Assembly: GCA_035468985.1 (NCBI GenBank)
Contig: DATISF010000077.1
Coordinates: 6,833 to 70,832 of the forward strand
DNA from: DASVHS01 sp035468985
GTDB taxonomy: Bacteria; Acidobacteriota; Thermoanaerobaculia; Gp7-AA8
DNA: 64,000 bases
Direction: 5' to 3'
The position numbers were made by a program, and so were the translations under genes. Below the pieces are notes generated by a model. That model was not told the DNA's origin. It saw only the letters and a list, made by a program, of their open reading frames with translations, and searched no databases. This document shows, one piece after another, positions 24,841-31,554 of this stretch. Position 1 is the first letter of the stretch, and the number at the start of each line of letters is the position of its first letter.

Positions 24841-25122
24841 ATGCTCGACATCTCCGTCGGCGATGAAGTCATCACCCTTTCCGGCCGTTTCGACGCCGCG
24901 GAGGCGGAGCGCGCCCGGCAGGTCTTCCTGGCACTGACCGATGCAAAGACCGTCGATTTCTCGCGCCTCGACTACATCTCCAGCGCCGGCCTCGGCGTTC
25001 TCCTGGCGGCGCAGAAGAAGCTCTCCGAGCGGGGCAAAGCGCTGCGGCTGATCAACGTGAAGGGACATATTCGCGACGTCTTCCATTTCTCGGGATTCGA
25101 TCAGATCTTCGACATCGCGTGA
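24841..25122 (+). CDS. STAS-domain anti-sigma factor antagonist
   Basis: A 93-residue single STAS domain with 'DYISSAGLGVLLAAQKKL'. Ser48, next to Ala-Gly-Leu-Gly, sits at the position phosphorylated in SpoIIAA/RsbV. Unphosphorylated antagonist binds the RsbW-type kinase and frees its partner; phosphorylated antagonist does not. It lies one base after the kinase gene and 36 bases before the sigma factor gene. The canonical motif is D-S-S-G-L-G; here it reads I-S-S-A-G-L-G, which still keeps the target serine. Confidence 0.92.
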   Translation: MLDISVGDEVITLSGRFDAAEAERARQVFLALTDAKTVDFSRLDYISSAGLGVLLAAQKKLSERGKALRLINVKGHIRDVFHFSGFDQIFDIA

Positions 25123-25127
25123 CTTGA

Positions 25128-25142
25128 GACCAACTTTTCGAC
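25128..25142 (+). promoter_or_regulatory. Candidate ECF sigma -35 motif upstream of the sigma factor gene
   Basis: GACCAACTTTTCGAC lies just before the sigma factor gene and carries the 'AAC' core typical of ECF -35 elements. A near-identical copy (13 of 15 bases) lies at 26379-26393. The short distance to the ATG at 25159 would make the transcript nearly leaderless, or start at an internal ATG. Confidence 0.5.
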
Positions 25143-25158
25143 TCCCGGCGTGTAGTTC

Positions 25159-25707
25159 ATGAATGAGGACGAACGGGACCGGATGTGTGTCGAACGCTGC
25201 CTGCGCGGTGACAGCCGCGCATTCGAGGAGATTCTCGACCGCTACGAGAAGCCGGTTTACAACGCCATCCTCCGCCTGGGCGCCGGCCGTGACGACGCCC
25301 GCGACGTCTCCCAGCAGGTCTTCATGAAGGTTTACGAGCGCCTCGACAGCTACGATCCGGCGCACCGCTTCTTCAGCTGGCTCTATCGGGTCGCGATCAA
25401 CGAGACGATCAATCACCTGAAATCGAACCGCACCTGGGAGCCGCTGAGCGCGACGTTCGAAGATCAGCACCCGGATCCGGAGCAGCAGCTCGAGGCGGCC
25501 GAGGAGGAGCGCACGATGCAGAACGCGCTGATGGCGCTCGACCTCAAGTACCGGCTGGCGCTGATCGTCCGCCACTTCCTCCATCTCTCGTACGAGGAGG
25601 CGGCCGACGTGCTGTCGGTTCCCGTCAAGACGGTCAAATCGCGGCTGTTCACCGCGCGTCAGCTTCTCCGGGAAGTCATTGAGGGGTCACGGCATGCAGC
25701 CCGGTGA
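25159..25707 (+). CDS. ECF-type RNA polymerase sigma factor
   Basis: A 182-residue sigma-70 family protein with regions 2 and 4 only. Region 2 contains 'AFEEILDRYEKPVYNAILRL' and the promoter-melting stretch 'SWLYRVAINETINHLKSNR'. Region 4 contains the helix-turn-helix 'LSYEEAADVLSVPVKTVKSR', with 'LFTARQLLRE' after it. It directs transcription from ECF promoters, probably including the one shared motif before this gene and before 26430. The following gene overlaps its 3' end by 14 bases and encodes a membrane anti-sigma-like protein, the usual arrangement for ECF regulation. Confidence 0.95.
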   Translation: MNEDERDRMCVERCLRGDSRAFEEILDRYEKPVYNAILRLGAGRDDARDVSQQVFMKVYERLDSYDPAHRFFSWLYRVAINETINHLKSNRTWEPLSATFEDQHPDPEQQLEAAEEERTMQNALMALDLKYRLALIVRHFLHLSYEEAADVLSVPVKTVKSRLFTARQLLREVIEGSRHAAR

Positions 25708-26377
25708 CGAAGAAGTCGTCGAGATCGTGAACGCCGCGGTGGATGGCGTCGCAACCCCCGAACAGCAGGCCGAACTGCAGCGGCTGATGGCCACGTCGCC
25801 CGACGTGCGGGAGATGTTCGAGTCGACGCGGGAGATCGCCGAGCGGCTCGAAGCGATGAATGTGGAACCGCCGGCCAATTTGCGGTCGTGGAGCGTCGCG
25901 CATCTCCGCGCGACGAGGGCGGCCGGGGACGGCCACCGCTCCACCGGACGCCGAACGATTTTCGCCGCCGCATGGGCCGCGGCGGCCGCGCTCATCCTCG
26001 TCTTCCTCATCATCGGCCGCCAGCAGATGACCGACACCGGCGCGACGATGGCGCCCGCCTGGCCGGTCGTGGAACGCATTGCGTCTCCGGATGCCACGCT
26101 CCTCGTCCGCCGGCAGGGCGACATGCTCTCGCTGGAGATTCTTGTCCCACAGCCTGAAACGGTCCGGATCGCCTGGGACGCGTCGCAGATGACGTTTGTT
26201 GGCGTGTTTGACGAAAAAGACGCATCTTTGGGGAAAGCCTCAGTGGTGTTCTCACTCCGCGACCCGTCGCAACGGGCCGGAGTGATCGTCCGGCCTCGCG
26301 GGGGCGCGAGCGCCGCCGAAGTTGTTGTCTCGGTCGGTCGCAGAGAGGTGCTCAGAGGTGTCGTCAAGCTGAATTGA
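25694..26377 (+). CDS. Membrane anti-sigma-like protein (ECF partner)
   Basis: A 227-residue single-pass protein from the ATG at 25694, preceded by GAGG. A TTG 15 bases upstream is an alternative start. The N-terminal ~95 residues are helical and soluble ('EEVVEIVNAAVDGVATPEQQ', 'LQRLMATSPDVREMFEST'), like anti-sigma domains that grip sigma regions 2 and 4. The zinc signature HxxxCxxC is absent, so it is not a ZAS-type. A membrane helix (~95-112, 'WAAAAALILVFLII') follows, then a ~110-residue periplasmic beta domain. Overlap with the sigma gene makes it the probable anti-sigma factor. PrsW, encoded downstream, may cleave it. Confidence 0.8.
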   Translation: MQPGDEEVVEIVNAAVDGVATPEQQAELQRLMATSPDVREMFESTREIAERLEAMNVEPPANLRSWSVAHLRATRAAGDGHRSTGRRTIFAAAWAAAAALILVFLIIGRQQMTDTGATMAPAWPVVERIASPDATLLVRRQGDMLSLEILVPQPETVRIAWDASQMTFVGVFDEKDASLGKASVVFSLRDPSQRAGVIVRPRGGASAAEVVVSVGRREVLRGVVKLN

Positions 26378-26378
26378 C

Positions 26379-26393
26379 GACCAACTTTCCAAC
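26379..26393 (+). promoter_or_regulatory. Candidate ECF sigma -35 motif upstream of the coiled-coil gene
   Basis: GACCAACTTTCCAAC matches the motif at 25128-25142 in 13 of 15 bases. It lies 37 bases before the ATG at 26430, a sensible distance for a -35 element and a short leader with the ribosome site CGGAGGT (26418-26424). Confidence 0.5.
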
Positions 26394-26429
26394 GGCTCAT
26401 TTGTACTTAGGGTATCGACGGAGGTTTGC

Positions 26430-27470
26430 ATGAGTGCTGACAAAAGGAAAACGATCCTCATTGGTTTCGCCGGTCTGGCAGTGGTCCTCGTAGCCATCAT
26501 CGCCATCGTGTCGCCTTCATTCCGGAGCGAAGACGCCACGGGCGCAATCGGCGCGGTCCAGAAACACCGCGCTCCTCAGATCACGAAGCAAGACGTTGTC
26601 CTCGGCAACGAGAAGGTGAAGCAGGAGCAGAAAATCCTCTATGCCGATTACCTGACCGATGCCGCAGCGCTGAAGAGCTTCAGCAATGGGCTGAGCGCTC
26701 GCGACAACGCCGTGCAGGCGCGGATCGAATCCGCGAAGCAGGACGTCGAATCGCGCTTCCGCAATGACTTCGAGGTGGCCCTCGGCGTGGCCAAGCAGCT
26801 CGGCGAAACCGAAGCCGCCTCGCTCGGGACCAAGCAACAGGCCGCTTTCGCCGAGATCAACGAGCTCGGCGTGAAGGCGCAGCAGGCTCGTCTCAGCGAT
26901 CGAGAGATGGCCGATCTCGCGATGAGGTTGAATGCGGTCACGAACACCCTCGGCGTCGCCCGCTATATGCGCGTTGAGGTCACCAGCAGTCTCCAGAGCG
27001 TCGATGCGCTCCAGGCCACGCTGAAGCAGATCGAGCAGGCGGATCTTGCCTCGACCCTGCGTGCCGAGGCCGATTACGCGCTGGCGATGGCCAAACAAGC
27101 GCAGATCCTCGCCAGCACCGACGAGGTGCAGGCGCTTGGAACGCGTCTGAACGATGAAGCGTTGGCGCTCGAGAGCGCTGCGCAGGCGAACATGCAGTCG
27201 GCCCTGCAATCGGAGAGCGAAGAGATCGCGGCCCTCGGCAAGATGGCCCAGGCAATCAACGCGCTCGGCGCGCGGCAGAACGCTCAGGATCTCGGCGTCC
27301 TCACACGTGACCTCCAGGGTCACGCCGCCGAGGCGGAGGCGAACCTGGGGGCGATGGCGCGGGATCGGGCGCAGTACGCGGCGGTCCTGTCCGATTCCGA
27401 CGCGTTCTCGACACAGGCTCACGCTCTGATCAACGAAGCAGCGAGTCTCGGGAGCAGGTTCCAGAAGTGA
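26430..27470 (+). CDS. Membrane-anchored coiled-coil protein
   Basis: A 346-residue protein with one N-terminal membrane helix ('ILIGFAGLAVVLVAIIAIV', ~10-28) and an almost entirely helical, Ala/Gln/Glu-rich rest. Heptad-like stretches and short 'AxLG' punctuations recur ('EAASLGTKQ', 'INELGVKAQ', 'VQALGTRLN', 'IAALGKMAQ'). These suggest a long periplasmic coiled coil. There is no enzyme motif. It is preceded by the shared ECF-like motif and a good ribosome site, so it is probably a target of the sigma factor in this cluster. Its stop overlaps the GTG of the peptidase/propeller gene (GTGA). Function unknown. Confidence 0.75.
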   Translation: MSADKRKTILIGFAGLAVVLVAIIAIVSPSFRSEDATGAIGAVQKHRAPQITKQDVVLGNEKVKQEQKILYADYLTDAAALKSFSNGLSARDNAVQARIESAKQDVESRFRNDFEVALGVAKQLGETEAASLGTKQQAAFAEINELGVKAQQARLSDREMADLAMRLNAVTNTLGVARYMRVEVTSSLQSVDALQATLKQIEQADLASTLRAEADYALAMAKQAQILASTDEVQALGTRLNDEALALESAAQANMQSALQSESEEIAALGKMAQAINALGARQNAQDLGVLTRDLQGHAAEAEANLGAMARDRAQYAAVLSDSDAFSTQAHALINEAASLGSRFQK

Positions 27471-30460
27471 CCCCTCACCCTGCCCTCTCCCCGCCGTGCG
27501 GGGAGAGGGTGGTCGAAGGCCGGGTGAGGGGCATCCTCCTCGGCCTTCTGTTCCTCATCTCGGCCGCCGCCGGAGCACAGGAGCTCCGCACACGCCAGAC
27601 GCGCGATCTCGATCTCGTCTACTACGACAAAGCGCACGAATACCTCACCTACCATCTCGCCCGCTCCTTCGAAAACTCACTCGCCTTCGACAAGAAGCTC
27701 TTCGACTACACGCCGTCCGAGCCGGTCGTCATCCTGATGCAGGACTTCGGCGACTACGGGCACGGCGGAACGTCGACCGTCCCGTGGAACTACATCAGCA
27801 TCGGCATCGAGCCGTTCGACTACGTCTACGAGACGATGCCGTCGAACGAGCGCATGAACTGGCTCATGCATCACGAGCTGATTCACGTCGTGGCGACGGA
27901 CAAAGGCGCGGGGAGTGATCTTCTCTTCCGCCGGCTGTTCCACGGCAAGGTCGCACCGATCAAAGAGCAGCCGCTGTCGATGCTGTACAGCTACATGACC
28001 AGTCCGCGCTGGTATTCGCCGCGCTGGTATCACGAAGGCATCGCCGTCTTTCTGGAGACCTGGATGGCCGGCGGCGTCGGCCGCGTCCTCGGCGGATACG
28101 ACGAGATGGTCTTCCGCACGATGGTGCTGGAGAACAGCTACTTCTACGACGTCGTCGGACTGGAATCGGAAGGGACGACGATCGACTTCCAGGTCGGCCA
28201 GAACTCGTACCTGTACGGCACGCGCTTCATGACTTACCTCGCCGCGCAGTACGGACCGGAGAAGCTCATCGCCTGGTTCAACCGCTCGGAAGGAAGCCGC
28301 CGCTACTTCAAATCGCAGTTCGAGAACGTCTACGGAGTGCCGCTCGACGAGGAATGGCAGAAGTGGATCGCCAGCGAGCACGACTGGCAGAAGAAAAATC
28401 TCGAGCGGATTCGCAAGTACGATGTGACGGCCGAAAAGCCGATCACCAACGCCACGCTCGGATCGGTCTCACGCAGCTATTTCGACCGCGAGCACAACGT
28501 GATCTACGCAGCCATCAACCGCCCTGCGCGCGTTCCGCAGATCGTGTCCATCGACGCCGGTACCGGAACGATCACGCCGCTGGCCGAAGTCGACGGGCCG
28601 GCGCTCTATTTCGTGACCTCGCTCGCCTACGACGCGAAGGACCACAAGCTCTTCTTCACGACCAACAACAGCCGGGGCTGGCGCGATCTCGACGAGGTCG
28701 ATCTCTCCACCGGCCGCCATACCAAGCTGCTGAAGAACTTCCGCACCGGCGACATCGTCGTCAATCCGACCGATCAGTCGATCTGGGGAATCCAGCACCA
28801 CAACGGCTTCTCGTCCATCGTTCGCATTCCGAAGCCTTACGCTGCCTGGGAGAACCTCCTCACGCTCGAGTACGGGCGCGATCTGTTCGACATCGACGTC
28901 TCGCCTGACGGAAACACGCTCACCGCGTCGATGATCGAGATCTCCGGCGACCAGCAGCTCATCGCCGCGGACATCGACTCGCTTCGAAAACGCACCCCCG
29001 CTGAAGCCGCGGCTCCATTCCGCGCGCTGCACACATTCGAGAACAACGGTCCCGAGAACTTCGTCTTCTCGCCCGACGGCCGCTATCTGTTCGGCACGTC
29101 GTACTACACCGGCGTCTCGAACGTCTTCCGCTACGACATGCAGGCGCAGAAGATGGAGGCGCTCACCAACACGGAGGCGGGACTCTTCCGGCCGATCCCG
29201 ATCTCATCGGACGAGATGATCGCGTATCGCTACACGACGAAGGGGTTCTCGCCGGTGCGCATCGCCGTCCATCCACGGGAAGACATCAGCGCCATCAACT
29301 ACCTCGGCCAGGAGGTCGTCGAGCGCTTTCCCGTGGTGAAGACCTGGAACGCCGGATCGCCGGCGCGCGTGAACCTCGATGAAGTGACGACGTACGCCGG
29401 GCCGTACCGGCCTGTCGCGCAGACACGTCTCGGCGCCGTCTATCCGGTGCTGGAGGGATACAAGGACACGGTCGCGGCGGGTGCGCGCCTCAATTTCTCA
29501 GACCCGCTTGGATTGAACTCCATGGAGCTCACGGCCGCGGTCTCCCCGCGATCGCATGGCAACGAACGGGCGCACATCAAGTTCGGTCTCGACCATGCGC
29601 CGTGGAAACTGCGTCTCAACTACAACGCCACGGATTTCTACGATCTCTTCGGTCCGACCAAGACGAGCCGCAAAGGACACTCGGCGTCGCTCTCCTATCA
29701 CCACTTTCTCGTCTACGAACGGCCCAGGACGTTCGAGTACACGATCTCCGGCGCGTACTACGGGGGCCTCGACACGCTGCCCGACTATCAAAACATCGCC
29801 GCGCCGTTCCGCGAATACTCGACGCTTCGGGGAGAGCTCGCCTACAAGGACCTGCGGCGGACGATCGGCGCGGTCGACGTCGAGCGCGGCCATCAATGGA
29901 CCCTGGGCGCCAGCGCAAGCTCGGTGAAATCCGACTTCTTCCCCGGCATTCATGCGACCTTCGACCACGGCTTCCTGCTGCCGCTCGAGCACTCGTCGAT
30001 CTGGCTGCGCGGCGCGGCCGGCAAATCGTGGGGCGACCGCACGAACGTGTTCTCGAACTACTTCTTCGGCGGCTTCGGAAACAACTGGATCGACTGGCAG
30101 GACGTTAGCCGCTACCGCCAGTACGACAGCTTCCCCGGTCTCGATCTGAACGAGATCGGCGGCAACGATTTCACGAAAGAATCGATCGAATGGACTCTGC
30201 CGCCGGTGCGCTTCCGGCGGGTCGGCGTCCCGTCGCTCTACGCGAACTGGGCGCGCCTGGCGCTGTTCTCCTCGGCGCTGCAGACAAATGTCACGCGGAG
30301 CGAGCTCCGGCGGCGCGTCTCGGATGTCGGCGCGCAGGTCGACCTGTCGCTCGTTCTCTTCTCGAACCTGGAGTCGACGTTTTCGGTCGGCGTGGCACAC
30401 GCGCGCGAGGGAAGCCGGCGATCGAATGAGATGATGGTGTCGCTCAAACTCTTGCGATGA
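27467..30460 (+). CDS. Secreted metallopeptidase-like, beta-propeller and beta-barrel fusion protein
   Basis: A 997-residue protein from the GTG overlapping the previous stop. A second GTG at 27524 would begin directly at the signal peptide ('ILLGLLFLISAAAGAQ'), and the ~20 residues between are read from a palindromic repeat. The gluzincin-like motif HELIH (136-140) and 'RWYHEGIAVFLE' with Glu190 suggest a zinc peptidase domain (~45-320). TolB/WD40-like propeller blades follow (~330-640, for example 'VSPDGNTLTASMIEISGDQQ' and 'FSPDGRYLFGTSYYTG'). The last ~330 residues alternate aromatic and hydrophobic strands like an outer-membrane barrel ('LELTAAVSP'-type strands). It lies between a coiled-coil gene and PrsW, in the sigma-factor cluster. 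Confidence 0.8.
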   Translation: MTPHPALSPPCGERVVEGRVRGILLGLLFLISAAAGAQELRTRQTRDLDLVYYDKAHEYLTYHLARSFENSLAFDKKLFDYTPSEPVVILMQDFGDYGHGGTSTVPWNYISIGIEPFDYVYETMPSNERMNWLMHHELIHVVATDKGAGSDLLFRRLFHGKVAPIKEQPLSMLYSYMTSPRWYSPRWYHEGIAVFLETWMAGGVGRVLGGYDEMVFRTMVLENSYFYDVVGLESEGTTIDFQVGQNSYLYGTRFMTYLAAQYGPEKLIAWFNRSEGSRRYFKSQFENVYGVPLDEEWQKWIASEHDWQKKNLERIRKYDVTAEKPITNATLGSVSRSYFDREHNVIYAAINRPARVPQIVSIDAGTGTITPLAEVDGPALYFVTSLAYDAKDHKLFFTTNNSRGWRDLDEVDLSTGRHTKLLKNFRTGDIVVNPTDQSIWGIQHHNGFSSIVRIPKPYAAWENLLTLEYGRDLFDIDVSPDGNTLTASMIEISGDQQLIAADIDSLRKRTPAEAAAPFRALHTFENNGPENFVFSPDGRYLFGTSYYTGVSNVFRYDMQAQKMEALTNTEAGLFRPIPISSDEMIAYRYTTKGFSPVRIAVHPREDISAINYLGQEVVERFPVVKTWNAGSPARVNLDEVTTYAGPYRPVAQTRLGAVYPVLEGYKDTVAAGARLNFSDPLGLNSMELTAAVSPRSHGNERAHIKFGLDHAPWKLRLNYNATDFYDLFGPTKTSRKGHSASLSYHHFLVYERPRTFEYTISGAYYGGLDTLPDYQNIAAPFREYSTLRGELAYKDLRRTIGAVDVERGHQWTLGASASSVKSDFFPGIHATFDHGFLLPLEHSSIWLRGAAGKSWGDRTNVFSNYFFGGFGNNWIDWQDVSRYRQYDSFPGLDLNEIGGNDFTKESIEWTLPPVRFRRVGVPSLYANWARLALFSSALQTNVTRSELRRRVSDVGAQVDLSLVLFSNLESTFSVGVAHAREGSRRSNEMMVSLKLLR
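27471..27531. repeat. Palindromic repeat at a gene junction
   Basis: Outer arms CCCCTCACCC (27471-27480) and GGGTGAGGGG (27522-27531) and inner arms CCCTCTCCCC (27483-27492) and GGGGAGAGGG (27500-27509) are exact inverted repeats. The element covers codons 2-22 of the longest start choice of the following gene, right after the previous stop. It resembles widespread intergenic hairpin repeats. Confidence 0.75.
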
Positions 30461-31464
30461 CCGTTGTTCGCGTCCTTTTCGCGTTTCTTCCGGTCTGCCT
30501 CTTCCTCGGCAGCCTGCTGTACATCGACAGCTACAAACTCGTCTCGCTGAAGAATCTCCTTCGCGTGATCGTCTACGGAGGAGTCGCCGCGCTGGCGAGC
30601 TACGTCCTCAATCGCCAGGTTCTGCGGGGAACGTTCGTCGACCACAACACGCTGACCCGCCTCGTCGCGCCGGCGATCGAGGAACTGCTGAAACTCCTGC
30701 CCGTGGCCATCCTCTTGTACACGCGGCGCATCGGATTCGTGATCGACGCCGCCATCTGCGGCTTCGCCGCCGGCGCCGGATTCGCGCTCATCGAGAACCT
30801 CTATTACATGACCATGCTGCCTGACCGTTCGGTTGCATTCTGGATCGTGCGCGGGTTCGGCACCGCGGTGATGCATGGAGGCACGACCGCGATCGCGGCG
30901 ATGATCACGAAGGTTTTCTTTCAGCGCCGCGAACGGGAATCGGTCGCCCTGATCGTGCCGGGATTCATCGTGGCCTTCGCGATCCACTCGGTCTTCAATC
31001 AATTCATCCTCTCGCCGCTGGCCTCGGCGCTGGCGGTGACGATCGTCCTCCCGCCGCTGCTCGTGCTGGTCTTCGAGCAGAGCGAACGCTATCTGCAGGG
31101 GTGGATCGGCAGCGGCTTCGATCTCGACGCCGAGCTCCTGAAAGCGATCCGATCCGGCGATTTCGTGTCGTCGCGGCCGGGACGCTACCTGCAGTCGTTA
31201 CGCGAACACTTCGACGGCCCGGCAGTGGCCGACATGCTCTGCTATCTGCAGCTCATCGCCGAGCTCTCGCTGCGCGCGAAAGGCGTCCTGATGCTTCGCG
31301 AAAACGGACTGCCCGTGGCGCGCGACGAAGAAAGCCGTCAGAAGCTGACCGAGCTCGCGTATCTGAAAGCGAGCATCGGGAAGACGGGACAGTTGGCGTT
31401 AGCGCCGATCCTCGGGCGATCGTCGCATGACCTCTGGCAGTTGAGGTTGTTGGAGGAGCTGTAG
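30457..31464 (+). CDS. PrsW-family intramembrane metalloprotease
   Basis: A 335-residue polytopic protein with the PrsW signatures: EExxK (E75-E76-L-L-K79 in 'APAIEELLKLLP'), 'FALIENLYY' (Glu113), 'AVMHGGTTAIAA' (His140) and 'AIHSVFNQF' (His177). About eight membrane helices fill residues 5-210, and a soluble helical tail follows (~220-335). In Bacillus, PrsW makes the first cut in the anti-sigma factor RsiW. Here it closes a transcription unit that includes an ECF sigma factor and a membrane anti-sigma-like protein, so a similar role is plausible. Its ATG overlaps the previous stop (ATGA). Confidence 0.92.
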   Translation: MTVVRVLFAFLPVCLFLGSLLYIDSYKLVSLKNLLRVIVYGGVAALASYVLNRQVLRGTFVDHNTLTRLVAPAIEELLKLLPVAILLYTRRIGFVIDAAICGFAAGAGFALIENLYYMTMLPDRSVAFWIVRGFGTAVMHGGTTAIAAMITKVFFQRRERESVALIVPGFIVAFAIHSVFNQFILSPLASALAVTIVLPPLLVLVFEQSERYLQGWIGSGFDLDAELLKAIRSGDFVSSRPGRYLQSLREHFDGPAVADMLCYLQLIAELSLRAKGVLMLRENGLPVARDEESRQKLTELAYLKASIGKTGQLALAPILGRSSHDLWQLRLLEEL

Positions 31465-31475
31465 GACTGGGGGAC

Positions 31476-31548
31476 GCGAGGACTCGGAGAGTGGCAGTGC
31501 ATCTCCGCCAGAAACCCACTTCGTGTCCTCGCCTCTCCGAGTCCTCGC
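31476..31548. terminator. Long inverted repeat between convergent genes
   Basis: GCGAGGACTCGGAGAG (31476-31491) and its exact complement (31533-31548) form a 16-bp stem around 41 bases. It lies between the stops of PrsW and the convergent glycosidase-family gene. There is no T tract, so it is more an mRNA-end or mobile hairpin than a classical intrinsic terminator. Confidence 0.5.
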
Positions 31549-31554
31549 CTCCCG

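Noticed and set aside
25694..26377. Zinc-binding anti-sigma factor (ZAS type)
   Set aside because: No HxxxCxxC motif is found in the cytoplasmic part; the call is kept as a non-zinc anti-sigma-like protein.
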